A stretch of 64,000 nt of DNA, from positions 62,001 to 126,000 of the forward strand of contig NZ_SRIF01000010.1 of NCBI RefSeq assembly GCF_004681185.1, read 5' to 3'. Numbering within the stretch: position 1 is the first letter of the stretch; the number at the start of each line of letters is the position of its first letter. This document shows, in pieces, positions 34,554 to 43,729 of this stretch. Source of the stretch: Haloarcula amylovorans. GTDB lineage: Archaea > Halobacteriota > Halobacteria > Halobacteriales > Haloarculaceae. A program made the position numbers and the translations under genes. The notes below the pieces were generated by a model. It was not told where the DNA came from. It saw nothing but the letters and a program-made list of their open reading frames with translations, and ran no database searches.

Positions 34554-35258
34554 CTATTTTGCCTCGTGGTATTGTCTGTGGGCGTTTTCAATCGATTCTC
34601 CTGGCCGTGAAACGTAGATTTCTGCAGCGACGTCGGCCGGTAGCGAGAGTGGTTTGTCTGCCGTATTCACTTCGCATGTGATCATCCCGAACGGTGCGGT
34701 CTCGACCACTTCGAGTTCCGTTCCGAGGGAGATTCCAGCCTTCGTGAGGTACGAAAGGACGTCTGAACTGTTCGCTCGTACTTCAGAGAGGATTGCAACT
34801 GTTCCCTCTTGACACTCTGCCAACGGCTGTTGTGTCTCACGCCGTGGAATTTCGAGGTCAGCGGTGGGGATCGGCTCTCCATGCGGGTCCACCGTAGGAG
34901 ACTTCAGGACCGCTTCGATTCGTTCCACCAGCGTCTCGCTGAGATGGTGTTCTAAGACGTCTGCTTCCTCGTGCACCGCAGACCACTCGTACCCGAGTTC
35001 CTCAGTCAGGAACAGTTTGAGCAGTCGGTGGTTGCGAAGCACATTGAGCGCGTGCTTTTCCCCACGACCAGTGAGGCGGGCCCCTGTATACCTCTCGTAA
35101 TGAATGAGGTCATCGTCGTCCATGCGCTGCAACATCGTCGTCACGGTTGGTGGCTTGACCCCTATCGCGGCCGCAATCTCAGATGATGAGGCCGGGGTGT
35201 CTCCGTCCTGAAGACGATAAATTGCCTTCAGGCAATCTTCGACCTTAGGGGTAACCAT
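34554..35258 (-). CDS. DtxR/MntR-family metal-dependent repressor
   Basis: 234 residues from ATG 35258; upstream open codons are in AT-rich promoter sequence. Winged helix at 1-65 (VEDCLKAIYRLQDGDTPASS, GVKPPTVTTMLQRMDDDDLI), dimerisation and metal domain at 66-140 with HHL and Glu/His ligands (HEEADVLEHHLSETLVERIE), then an SH3-like FeoA-type domain (ISLGTELEVVETAPFGM). It senses Mn or Fe. It is the first gene of an operon with the oxidase, ZIP and halocyanin, so the operon is probably autoregulated and metal controlled. Confidence 0.9.
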   Translation of the reverse strand: MVTPKVEDCLKAIYRLQDGDTPASSSEIAAAIGVKPPTVTTMLQRMDDDDLIHYERYTGARLTGRGEKHALNVLRNHRLLKLFLTEELGYEWSAVHEEADVLEHHLSETLVERIEAVLKSPTVDPHGEPIPTADLEIPRRETQQPLAECQEGTVAILSEVRANSSDVLSYLTKAGISLGTELEVVETAPFGMITCEVNTADKPLSLPADVAAEIYVSRPGESIENAHRQYHEAK

Positions 35259-35800
35259 GAAACAGAATTTGATGCGTCTAAACAAATATTTTTGCCATCT
35301 TATCTCTTGATTCGGGTTGCATCCAACTGAGGCAGTCGACTGGTATCGTGGCAGACGCTTGAAATCGCGATCCCCACCCCCACTCTTTCTCGCAGTCTCA
35401 CCGGGATAGCCCATCATCGTCGGGAGCCTGATTGACTTGACTCAGCAGGTAGGTAGTCCGACCACGCGACCGCCGAATGTGTCGGTTCCGAGGAAGACAT
35501 GACGGGGCGGATCGACCACTCCCATTACTGAGTCTGCCGACTCCGAGTCCCACCCCTGCTGTCTCGGTCCCGAATCCGTTCGATGTCCACACCGATCTGA
35601 GAAACATTCGGAGCCGAAGACATTGACAAGTTTATAATATATCTCTCTAATTACTAAAATCAGTACAAATCAGTACAATTCCACAGTAGTTAATTTAACA
35701 AATATAAGCATCTAGGTCCCAGCTAAGATATGATTGAGGCACGACAGGGCACTCGGAGTGGGGAGAGATTTCTTATCCCTGTTCGGTAACCGGTTGAAAA
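35259..35800. other. Intergenic region before the DtxR operon
   Basis: AT-rich next to the DtxR start (AAATATTTTTGCC) and at 35630-35720, consistent with promoters. Nothing else is recognised; the open frame at 35398-35607 has poor composition. Confidence 0.4.
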
Positions 35801-35875
35801 TGCTCTATCGAGGATTTGAACCTCGGTCCTCGGCGTGAGATGCTGAGATGATTGGCCGAGCTACACCAATGGAAC
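35801..35875 (-). tRNA. tRNA-Glu(CTC)-like gene, divergent, possibly inactive
   Basis: Minus strand, 75 bases, beginning GTTCCATTGGTGTAGCTCGG and ending GATAGAGCA. The T arm is perfect (CGAGG TTCAAAT CCTCG), the D arm is like haloarchaeal tRNA-Glu, and the anticodon loop reads ATCTCAC, giving CTC. The acceptor stem has one C-A mismatch and one T-G pair, and the anticodon stem one A-C mismatch. No CCA is encoded. It may be a decaying copy left by integration of an element, or a specialised tRNA. Confidence 0.65.
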
Positions 35876-35946
35876 ATTTTGTGCTCACTGGCCTATCCAG
35901 TTAAATTCACTCACTTCATGAAATCGAATTCGATATACACAGACAA

Positions 35947-36177
35947 CTACGTGAATTCCGCATAGGAATATATGCAATCTTTGATAAGTTCGTTCACGTT
36001 GTAGAAGAGTATACCAACTGAGAGGAGGGTCGTAACGAAATAAATAATCAACCCTGGCGGGCCACCAATCGATGTGCCAATTGCACCTCCCCCAAACCCG
36101 ACAACCGTAAGCTCGACCCATGTCACTACGATACGAGACAGCAATCGGGGCACCGAACTGGACTGTGTTGATGTCAC
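35947..36177 (-). CDS. Small membrane protein, function unknown
   Basis: 76 residues with two membrane helices (WVELTVVGFGGGAIGTSIGG and GLIIYFVTTLLSVGILFYNV) and short polar ends. Composition fits a small haloarchaeal membrane protein. It lies between the tRNA-like gene and cydB, on the same strand as both. The family is not recognised. Confidence 0.55.
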   Translation of the reverse strand: MTSTQSSSVPRLLSRIVVTWVELTVVGFGGGAIGTSIGGPPGLIIYFVTTLLSVGILFYNVNELIKDCIYSYAEFT

Positions 36178-36270
36178 TGTCTCAGGCCACCATATTCACG
36201 AATCTATGTTGATTTCTCACTGGACTATTTCCCCACAACTCAACGGTACGAAATTGCCTGATTATGCGTC

Positions 36271-37275
36271 TCATCCGTAGGTTTCCTCAGTATCAACGGG
36301 ACCACTGAACGCTGAATAGAGCACGACAAAGTAGCCGAGCACGATTGGGAGCAGCACGCTCGCCATGATTGACATGAGATTGAGTGGAAGCGTAGAGATA
36401 ATCGCCTCCCGGACGGTAAGTCCTGCAGTCCGATCCATGAAGGGATACAGAAGGGTTGCGATAAGCCCCACTAATCCGAAGACGAGTGTAGCTGTCGCTG
36501 CAAACGCGGCGTAGTACCGACGTTTGCGGAGTGCGACGGCGTAGATTCCAGTCAGTGTAGCCGTGAGGATCACAAGTGCAACGACGGTGGGCGAACGGAA
36601 GGAGGAGCGCAGCCCTGGCTCAGTTGCATATATCGTCCCGAGCGTAATGATCGTGATACCAAGATAGCTCACGGCAGCCTGGATACCGTAGTTTCTCATT
36701 TCATCTCGTAGCGCGCCGCGAGTTTTCAGCCCGAGGAACGCCGCACCGTCGACGATCGTGAGGGCAAGGACTGTGACACCGCCTAGGAATCCCACTGGAG
36801 TGATAAGGCCGGTTGTTCCGACCAGCCAGTTCATGACGAACAGCCCCAAGAGGAACGGCGTAACGGTGCTCCCGATGACAAACGAGTAACCCCACAGTGT
36901 CCGCCAGCGGCTGTCTTCACGCTCCTCGTACATTTCTGGGGCGAGCCCTCGGAGACCGAGCGCGGCCAGAATCGCGAACATCAACAGATAGTACCGACTG
37001 AAGAGGTTCGCGTACACGGACGGAAACGCCGCGAATAGTGTCCCTCCGAAGACGACGAGCCAGACCTCGTTCCCATCCCAGAACGGCCCAACAGCTGCTA
37101 ACAGCTGTTCCTTCTCGTGGTCATTGTCGCGGGTTGCAAACAGGATGCCTACGCCGAAATCAAAGCCGTCGAGAAAGAGGAACATCCCGAAGATGAAAAA
37201 CAGTAGCGCGAACCAGAGTTCGGCAAGTGGTAATCCGAATAGTGGCCTTGTGGCCAGCGCTCCGATGCTAATCAC
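36271..37275 (-). CDS. cydB: Cytochrome bd oxidase subunit II
   Basis: 334 residues from a GTG start at 37275 that overlaps the cydA stop by 8 bases. Eight or nine membrane helices. The conserved start (LWFALLFFIFGMFLFLDGFD) and the GPFWDGNEVWLVVFGGTLFA segment identify CydB. With CydA it forms a quinol oxidase of high oxygen affinity that does not pump protons. Haloarchaea use it at low oxygen or under oxidative or metal stress. Confidence 0.95.
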   Translation of the reverse strand: MISIGALATRPLFGLPLAELWFALLFFIFGMFLFLDGFDFGVGILFATRDNDHEKEQLLAAVGPFWDGNEVWLVVFGGTLFAAFPSVYANLFSRYYLLMFAILAALGLRGLAPEMYEEREDSRWRTLWGYSFVIGSTVTPFLLGLFVMNWLVGTTGLITPVGFLGGVTVLALTIVDGAAFLGLKTRGALRDEMRNYGIQAAVSYLGITIITLGTIYATEPGLRSSFRSPTVVALVILTATLTGIYAVALRKRRYYAAFAATATLVFGLVGLIATLLYPFMDRTAGLTVREAIISTLPLNLMSIMASVLLPIVLGYFVVLYSAFSGPVDTEETYG

Positions 37276-38692
37276 CTGACGTCACCTCCGAATCTGGGAC
37301 GCGGTCAGAATCGCTCTGCCTGAGCTCGTCTTTCGATGGTGGTCCTGCTCGGATAATTCGACCGACGACGTATGTGTAGAGGCCCAGTAACAGGATGTAC
37401 CCGGTAACGAATCCGAGGAGTGTGAACGTTGCTTCGGCGCCTGTGAGACTTGGAGAGACGCCAGCACTCGTCTTCATTACCCCCTGAATAACCCACGGTT
37501 GTCTTCCGACTTCGGTGACGATCCAGCCAACCTCTACGGCGACGAATCCCAGGAGAGACGACGCCATCAACGCCTTATGCAACAGGCCGTCTTCGAAAAG
37601 TTCGCCGCGCCACCATCGATAGCCCCCCCAGACGGCCAGCAGAATAAACCAGAAGCCGAGCGCGACCATAATCCGGAACGCCCAGAAGACGATCGCCACA
37701 GGTGGGGCTTTTGTCGAGAAAGATTCGAGTCCTCGTATCGTAGCCTGTGGGTTTCCGCCACTCGCGAGCCAGGATGCTCCACCCGGGATGCCGAAGCCAA
37801 AGAGTTCTTTCGTGCGTGGGTTCAGCAAGTCGTTTACGTCCGTCGGGAATGCAACGATATACTCGGGGACGTAGGAGTCGGTTTCCCAGACGGCTTCCAT
37901 CGCGGCGAATTTCTGCGGTTGAGTTTCGGAAACGTGGCGGGCATACTCATCGCCCTGAATCACCTGCAGCGGGGCCGTGATGAGTAGAACGACGAGCGCG
38001 ATTTTGAGCGTCTTCTCCCAGACATCGATATGTTCAACCGAATAGCCCCAGACGTGGTGTCGGAACACATAGTAGGCCGCGACGCCGGCCATGAAGAGCG
38101 CGACCGACTCGACGGCAGCGTTCTGCATATGGATGAACATATAGGGGAACCTCGGATTGAGATAGGCTGCGAGTGGGTCGGTAAGCTTCACAATCCGCTG
38201 GCCGTTCTCCACGACGATTTTGAACCCACGCGGCGTCTGCATCCATGAGTTCGCGATGAGGATCCAGACAGCCGAGAGCCACGTGCCGACCCCGACAGCA
38301 ATACTCGATACGAAGTACAGCCGGTCTGACACACGGTTGCGGCCGAAGACGAAGATCCCGAGGAAGGTAGCTTCCAGCATGAACGCCATCATCCCTTCGA
38401 GGGCGAGTGGACCACCGAACAGTTCTCCGGCGGTCGTCGAGAATGCGGCGAAGTTCGTCCCAAATTCGAATTCGAGGACAAGACCGGTCACGGTTCCCAC
38501 GACGAAGCTCACTGCAAAGATTCGTGTCCAGAACCGACGAAGCTGTTCGTACACTGGCTGTCCGGTACGAATCTCTTTCCATGTGAAATAGATGAGAAAT
38601 GGCGCGAGGCCCATACTCATCACTGGAAAGATGATGTGAACAATGGTGGTGAGCGCGAACTGGAGACGGCTTGCAAGAACGGGATCAACCAT
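37268..38692 (-). CDS. cydA: Cytochrome bd oxidase subunit I
   Basis: 474 residues from ATG 38692, which follows GAGGTGGA at 6 bases; a GTG lies 9 bases upstream. ASRLQFALTTIVHIIFPVMS holds the haem b595 His. The Q-loop has the GRQPWVIQGVMKT signature, and LEGMMAFMLEATFLGIFVFG is the conserved helix with haem ligand Glu. It carries haems b558, b595 and d and reduces oxygen using quinol. It overlaps cydB. The Q-loop is of the short type. Confidence 0.95.
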   Translation of the reverse strand: MVDPVLASRLQFALTTIVHIIFPVMSMGLAPFLIYFTWKEIRTGQPVYEQLRRFWTRIFAVSFVVGTVTGLVLEFEFGTNFAAFSTTAGELFGGPLALEGMMAFMLEATFLGIFVFGRNRVSDRLYFVSSIAVGVGTWLSAVWILIANSWMQTPRGFKIVVENGQRIVKLTDPLAAYLNPRFPYMFIHMQNAAVESVALFMAGVAAYYVFRHHVWGYSVEHIDVWEKTLKIALVVLLITAPLQVIQGDEYARHVSETQPQKFAAMEAVWETDSYVPEYIVAFPTDVNDLLNPRTKELFGFGIPGGASWLASGGNPQATIRGLESFSTKAPPVAIVFWAFRIMVALGFWFILLAVWGGYRWWRGELFEDGLLHKALMASSLLGFVAVEVGWIVTEVGRQPWVIQGVMKTSAGVSPSLTGAEATFTLLGFVTGYILLLGLYTYVVGRIIRAGPPSKDELRQSDSDRVPDSEVTSGD

Positions 38693-38879
38693 TAGTTCCA
38701 CCTCTACGAATATCTCTATTGGTCTGAACGGTGACCCACAGGCCGAATAAGGAACGGGCCCATACCAAATGGAATGCCATCACTCCGATTTTGCGATTTT
38801 GGCACGTCAAATGAGGGCGGTGTCCCACGTATTGGGAATCCGCCTTTGCCCCTTATACCGGGACCTTTGATAAGTATGT

Positions 38880-39443
38880 ATGGAGCGTCGACGTATACTC
38901 AAGACAGCCGGAGTTCTCGCTACAGGCGGCGTAACCAGTCTCGCCGGATGTAGTAGTTCAGGGAACGGAAGTGATGATGGCGGTGGGCCAACCACAACCG
39001 AGACACAGGAGACCGGTATCTCGGGTGGTTCGAATACGGTTATGATGGTCACCGAAGGTAGCGAGTATTATTTCGATCCAATCGGCTTGTTCGTTGAATC
39101 CGGAGAGACGGTCACGTTCGAGATCCAGAGTGGGAGTCATTCGGCGACTGCCTACAAGAAAGGGACGAGTTCAGCCTCAGTAACTCGGATCCCTGAGGGG
39201 GCGGAAACGTTCAATAGCAAAACCCTGAGCGAACGGGGTGCGACCTATGAGCACACGTTTGAATCCTCGGGTACATACGATTACTTCTGTATTCCACACA
39301 AAGCTCTGGGAATGGTCGGCCGAATCGTCGTGGGCAAACCAGGTGGTCCTGCCGAAGAGAATATGCCGCCGGACGGAGAGGTTCCAGACAGCCAGGTCAT
39401 CGTCGACCAAGGTAGCGTCTCGTATAGTGACTTCACGGGATAG
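38880..39443 (+). CDS. Halocyanin-like copper lipoprotein
   Basis: 187 residues. N-terminus MERRRILKTAGVLATGG is Tat-like with lipobox SLAGCSSSG. After a Gly/Thr-rich linker comes a cupredoxin: His in SGSHSATAY, then Cys, His and Met in YFCIPHKALGM. A C-terminal extension of ~35 residues (PPDGEVPDSQVIVDQG) is not usual. It is divergent from cydA and may feed electrons to or receive them from membrane oxidases. Confidence 0.88.
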   Translation: MERRRILKTAGVLATGGVTSLAGCSSSGNGSDDGGGPTTTETQETGISGGSNTVMMVTEGSEYYFDPIGLFVESGETVTFEIQSGSHSATAYKKGTSSASVTRIPEGAETFNSKTLSERGATYEHTFESSGTYDYFCIPHKALGMVGRIVVGKPGGPAEENMPPDGEVPDSQVIVDQGSVSYSDFTG

Positions 39444-39502
39444 TGCTACCCCAAATTCTTAGCATACGTATAACTAATTAGTATCTAGTCAGAGGTTCTA
39501 TC

Positions 39503-40897
39503 GTGGTGTCCAAGTCTTTTCTCCGTGTGTTCTTTGTCGTTGTTATCGGTTTATCCAGTATTGGCCTAGCCTATGGATACACGCTCAGCGCAACCAACGA
39601 TACCTTCGAGAGCCATCTCACGAACCAAGGTGTTGCGAACCCACAGCACCAGGCCGTTGAACCTCGCGACAATGTTACGGTCATCGCGACCGATTCGAAT
39701 TCGTGGCGAGGTGAGGCGAGTAGCGGGCCTCGTGCCCGAGCGGAACTCGTCGCATTCAACCCGGACGGAAACATCCTCTACTATAACGACTCACATACGC
39801 GGTACTGGGACGTCGATCCGGTACCTGAAACGAGAACCACCGTTGAGTACATGTTCGCGGACCACCTTGAGCCGTCGTCATGCCCGGACACCAGCAACTT
39901 CACCCAGCGCCGGGTTGACGAGGAGGTCTGGAACGAATATAAGGATGCTCGCTCGACCAACGCCTGTACGCGCAACGGATATGAGCGAGTTAACTTGACG
40001 ACTGGCGAGGTGACGCGTATCTGGAGCGAAACCACCCCTGGGAAGGAAGCGACCCGCTACCACGATGCTGACCGGCTCAACGAGACACACCTAGCTGTCG
40101 CGGATATCTATCTTGATCGGGCATTCATCGTGAATACCACCTCCGGTCAGACCGAATGGACGTGGAACGCCAGTAGCGCATTCCCCAGAGAAACAGGGGG
40201 TCCATATCCTGAGGATTGGACGCATATCAACGACATCGAAGTGCTTGAAGATGGCCGTCTCATGGTGAGTGCTCGGAACCAAGACCGGGTCGTGTTCCTG
40301 AATCGGAGTGGACTCATCGACGGGTGGACTCTCGGCAAGGAAGACGACTATAGTCTCCTCTACGAACAGCACAATCCGGATTACATCCCGACTGAGCATG
40401 GTGGTCCCGCTATCCTTGTCGGAGATTCGGAGAACAATCGCGTTGTTGAGTATCAACGAACAGGTAATCGCTGGGAACAGTCATGGGTATGGCGAGACGC
40501 GCGAATGCAGTGGCCACGGGACGCCGACCGGCTCCCGAACGGCCACACTCTGATAACAGATTCGAACGGGAATCGTGTGTTCGAAGTTGATGAACAAGGA
40601 GAGGTGGTGTGGAGCGTCAATATCGCCTTCCCCTACGAGGCAGAACGTCTCGGGACTGGAGACGAGAGTACAGGTGGTCCGAGTGCAACGGAAGTAAATC
40701 TCGACTCACAGACGGGCAGTTTGAGTGACCGTGTCCTGATTTTCACCAAACAGTTCATCCCTGGGAAGTACTTGAACGGTCTTATGTATATCACACCTGT
40801 CTGGATGGGGTTTTTAGAAGTTCTTGAGCTGGCGGCCTTCCTCACTGGCTGTCTTCTGTGGGCTGGAGTAGAGGGAGTCTGGCGATGGCTGTCTTGA
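39503..40897 (+). CDS. Arylsulfotransferase-like beta-propeller membrane protein
   Basis: 464 residues from GTG 39503 (a second GTG follows). One membrane helix at each end (VFFVVVIGLSSIGLAYGYTL and VLELAAFLTGCLLWAGV). The body reads as a beta-propeller with repeats such as WTHINDIEVLEDGRLMVSAR, WPRDADRLPNGHTLITDSNG and RVFEVDEQGEVVW, typical of the ASST/NHL-like haloarchaeal family. Whether it transfers sulfate is unknown; Cys and His (CPDTSN, RYHDADR) are present. It follows the halocyanin by 59 bases. Confidence 0.75.
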   Translation: MVSKSFLRVFFVVVIGLSSIGLAYGYTLSATNDTFESHLTNQGVANPQHQAVEPRDNVTVIATDSNSWRGEASSGPRARAELVAFNPDGNILYYNDSHTRYWDVDPVPETRTTVEYMFADHLEPSSCPDTSNFTQRRVDEEVWNEYKDARSTNACTRNGYERVNLTTGEVTRIWSETTPGKEATRYHDADRLNETHLAVADIYLDRAFIVNTTSGQTEWTWNASSAFPRETGGPYPEDWTHINDIEVLEDGRLMVSARNQDRVVFLNRSGLIDGWTLGKEDDYSLLYEQHNPDYIPTEHGGPAILVGDSENNRVVEYQRTGNRWEQSWVWRDARMQWPRDADRLPNGHTLITDSNGNRVFEVDEQGEVVWSVNIAFPYEAERLGTGDESTGGPSATEVNLDSQTGSLSDRVLIFTKQFIPGKYLNGLMYITPVWMGFLEVLELAAFLTGCLLWAGVEGVWRWLS

Positions 40898-40954
40898 CAA
40901 GCCTACTGCTCGTTTGTTGCAAGTCCCATACCGTAGGTCAAGAGTCGACGAGAT

Positions 40955-41683
40955 TCAAATCCCGCTTGTAGCCGTCAGATATGCGCTTCCAAACTGTACT
41001 GCATTGTACGCACCGTGAACCACGGCTGGGACTGCGAGGTTGTCGGTGTACTCGTAGGTTGCGCCCAGTACCAAGGCTAGCACGAATGCGATACCGACGT
41101 ACACCAGCTTCCCTTCTCCGGTCAATGAGAAGAGATGGATCGATGCGAAGAGAGCGCTCGCAAGAACGATTGCACGGGCCGGATGCAGCGTTTTTCGGAG
41201 CGTACCCTGAACTAGTCCCCGATATAACAGTTCCTCGCCCGGACCGACTAACAGAAATGAAAGAGGAACGAGCAGGAGATACACCGCTGGATTCTGCTGA
41301 CCAATCGTGACGATTCGATTTTGTGCTGATTCGAGACCAAGCGAGGAGATGATCATTGAGGCGATAACAAGCAGGCCTAACAGCGTAACTATCCCAGCGA
41401 TAGTCACGGCAACATCACGTCTGTCCGGAATTGTGAGCGGGATGAAATCGAAGCCGAGATTGCGGTATCTGAGATAGAGGACAGTACCCCCTCCAAACGT
41501 TAATCCTTGCAACAAGACTGTATTCAGCACGAGGCGCAATGATGGGCGAGTCGCGACATTGATCCCGAAGATGGACAAGACGGCGCCAGCAATAAGGACG
41601 ACGAGGGAGCCGATGATTGTCGAACCGTACGTGAGTCCAATCGCAGTTACGACAGAGCCAACTCGTGAAGTTGATTGTGTCAT
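40955..41683 (-). CDS. CPBP-family intramembrane metalloprotease
   Basis: 242 residues with about seven membrane helices. The Abi/CAAX protease motifs are present: EELLYRGLVQGTLRK (EExxxR) and LFASIHLFSLTGEGK (FxxxH), followed by AVVHGAYNAVQF (the HxxxN/D motif). Haloarchaeal CPBP proteins may process prenylated proteins or small peptides. It is convergent with the propeller gene and has no clear partner. Confidence 0.9.
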   Translation of the reverse strand: MTQSTSRVGSVVTAIGLTYGSTIIGSLVVLIAGAVLSIFGINVATRPSLRLVLNTVLLQGLTFGGGTVLYLRYRNLGFDFIPLTIPDRRDVAVTIAGIVTLLGLLVIASMIISSLGLESAQNRIVTIGQQNPAVYLLLVPLSFLLVGPGEELLYRGLVQGTLRKTLHPARAIVLASALFASIHLFSLTGEGKLVYVGIAFVLALVLGATYEYTDNLAVPAVVHGAYNAVQFGSAYLTATSGI

Positions 41684-42280
41684 TGGATGGAATCAATAAT
41701 GAGGGAACTCAAGCTATTCAGACGCAGAGCTTCGATGTTCTGTTGGGTGAGCGAGTGACCTGTGTATTCTATCATAATTCGTGTGTTATCATACTGCTTG
41801 TCGTCTCGTTCTGACTCATAGTCATCCTTGAACAGATGAGTCTGTGGGTGTGACGAGAATGAACGCGAGAAGAGGGTGATTCAGAATCGTCTGTCGTAGG
41901 TAGGTGGAACCCGTTGAATTTTGAGCCATCTATCGGTTGGTGGGGGTATCTCAAATTACGATTTGAATTGTTGAATTCCGGGTGATAAAAATACAGACCG
42001 GATTCCCATCGAGTGGGATTCCGCCATTTCTTCATTGCGGAGCCATCCCACGAAGTTGATAAGGAGTCTCACGACTTGCTGGAAAATATCTGTACACATA
42101 GCACCCCGCTGCCAGTGATACCATACCGATTCTCGTCTCGCGACTCTTTCGACAGCTCGTCCATTATGAACTGAGGATTGCAATCTGTTTTGGATTCGTG
42201 CTGTCGGGAGAATCCTCGAACGGTAATCGAACACCATATCCCGGCGAGCACGTATAATCGAATAATGGGAAGACCATTCA
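41684..42280. other. Intergenic region, no gene supported
   Basis: The minus frame across 41956-42504 runs through the real HTH sequence on the other strand and does not look coding overall. I see no repeat or RNA. Confidence 0.4.
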
Positions 42281-42636
42281 GTGTCGTCCGAGGACACACC
42301 AGCGTTACAGGATATCCTTGATGCGCTAGATGATTCCGAGTGCCAGGCTCTTCTCCGCGAAACTGTTGAACCCATGACTGCGAACGAACTCATAGATGCC
42401 TGTGACCTCCTCAAGTCCACGTTGTATCGCAAATTAGGACTGCTCAGCTCCACTTCTCTTGCACGAGAGCGGGATACGATCAGTTCGGGTGGCGGACGAG
42501 CCACCCACTACGAACGTCCGATAACGTGGCAATATCTATGGACGACACAGGCGAATTTTCAGTGAGTGTCGAACGTCCACCGCAGTCTACCGACGGACGG
42601 CTTGCAGACATCTGGTTGATGATGGGGGGACGAGGT
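42281..42636 (+). pseudogene. Winged-helix regulator broken by a frameshift
   Basis: The frame from GTG 42281 encodes SSEDTPALQDILDALDDSEC and TANELIDACDLLKSTLYRKL, closely matching the intact gene at 60094. After GGGRATHYER the reading frame is lost: the DFDDVTI part of the intact copy has no counterpart and four bases fewer are present. The next frame resumes with MDDTGEFSVSVERPP and LADIW, as in the intact copy, and then runs without a stop into the membrane-protein gene. The original start also seems damaged. The HTH protein is probably not made whole. Confidence 0.75.
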
Positions 42637-42915
42637 ATGAACGAAGTAATAACGGCGATTGCGGTGGTTAAGTTCGCAATCCTACTTCTCGAGGGTAGAA
42701 TCACCTACATCGCGTTCAAAGCCTATCGGCGAACGGGTGAGGATTCGCTCCATGTTCTGGGTATCGGATTTGGTGTCATCATGCTCGGCGCTCTACTGAC
42801 GGGCGTGGCCAACCAGTTCTTTTCGGTCTCGTTGGAACTCGGCGTGCTCGCTAACAGCATATTCGTCGCACTTGACCTCGCAGTCATAATGTACTCTCTC
42901 AACATGCAACAATGA
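42637..42915 (+). CDS. Small membrane protein paired with HTH gene (DUF7521-like)
   Basis: 92 residues from ATG 42637 (MNEVITAIAVVKFAILLLEG). Three membrane helices; FKAYRRTGEDSLHVLGIGFG and GALLTGVANQF match the intact copy at 60468. Because the upstream frame lacks a stop, a fused product of about 130 residues from 42526 is possible. The family occurs next to a winged-helix regulator, which suggests a membrane sensor or target of that regulator. Function is unknown. Confidence 0.75.
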   Translation: MNEVITAIAVVKFAILLLEGRITYIAFKAYRRTGEDSLHVLGIGFGVIMLGALLTGVANQFFSVSLELGVLANSIFVALDLAVIMYSLNMQQ

Positions 42916-42979
42916 TCGTAGCTCAAAATCTAACCTTGTGGCTGGTTCTAAGAACTGACGTTAAACGAGGGTTCAGTTA

Positions 42980-43546
42980 ATGCACCGTATTACAATACCA
43001 GACGAAACCGGGATTTCGCACCGGCAGTGGCAACGGGCGTGGAACCCAATAGACATCGTGGTTCGGTATTTTGTGGCCAGTTTTGTCCTGGCCGGCGTAC
43101 TCCTAATGCCCGTTGCATGGATGGTTGGCTCGTATGCTCTTGTTGTTTTTATATTATTCCCGATTCTCGGAATTTCACTCAGTATGATTATCTGGCGACG
43201 TGCGTGTACAGCAGTTAATACTGCCTATCAAGAGGTCCTCAATGACATCACCAACTGGAAAAATCAATCTAGTGATAAGATAGAGATTCTGGCTTCTGAT
43301 CTCAATGGCTCAGGTAATCAGTACTGCCTTGAACCAGCTAAAAAATATACGCTAACCTACGTTGAGGTAGCTGGCGAGTACACACTGCTTGAGGAGGTAA
43401 CTATTGACTTTGCTAATTTAGAAACTTCGACGAAGTCAGAGAGAATCCCCTCTCAACAAATTGTGGCGCAGTCGTTTGAATCAGGAATATATAAACTTCA
43501 TTCGTCGAAAGGGATTTGGAAGATTGACGGGCTCCAGAAACAATGA
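42980..43546 (+). CDS. Two-helix membrane protein, function unknown
   Basis: 188 residues. A soluble start of ~30 residues, two membrane helices (VVRYFVASFVLAGVLLMPVA and YALVVFILFPILGISLSMII), then a ~120-residue soluble domain that is beta-rich (KYTLTYVEVAGEYTLLEEVT). AT content is higher than in the neighbours, hinting at a different origin. It lies 64 bases after the DUF7521-like gene. I do not recognise the family. Confidence 0.6.
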   Translation: MHRITIPDETGISHRQWQRAWNPIDIVVRYFVASFVLAGVLLMPVAWMVGSYALVVFILFPILGISLSMIIWRRACTAVNTAYQEVLNDITNWKNQSSDKIEILASDLNGSGNQYCLEPAKKYTLTYVEVAGEYTLLEEVTIDFANLETSTKSERIPSQQIVAQSFESGIYKLHSSKGIWKIDGLQKQ

Positions 43547-43729
43547 CTGAGCGTATGGTGTTTCAAGAGTTTGGAATTAGTTCTCCACAATCTCCCTCAG
43601 TACTCTCGTGTTTGACGGGGATTGTCATCTTTGTAGGCTCTTTTGCCGTAAGGGTAGCACTTACTTATCCATAGTGTCGTGAATACCACTTTCCTACTAT
43701 GGGGGCGGCATAGGAACGCGGTTAGGCGA

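Noticed and set aside
29953..35875. Integrase and tRNA-like gene as the two ends of one integrated element
   Set aside because: No direct repeat of the tRNA 3' part was found next to the integrase by eye, so no attachment sites are claimed.
41956..42504. 182-codon minus-strand frame
   Set aside because: It runs across the recognisable winged-helix sequence on the plus strand and its product has no sensible composition.
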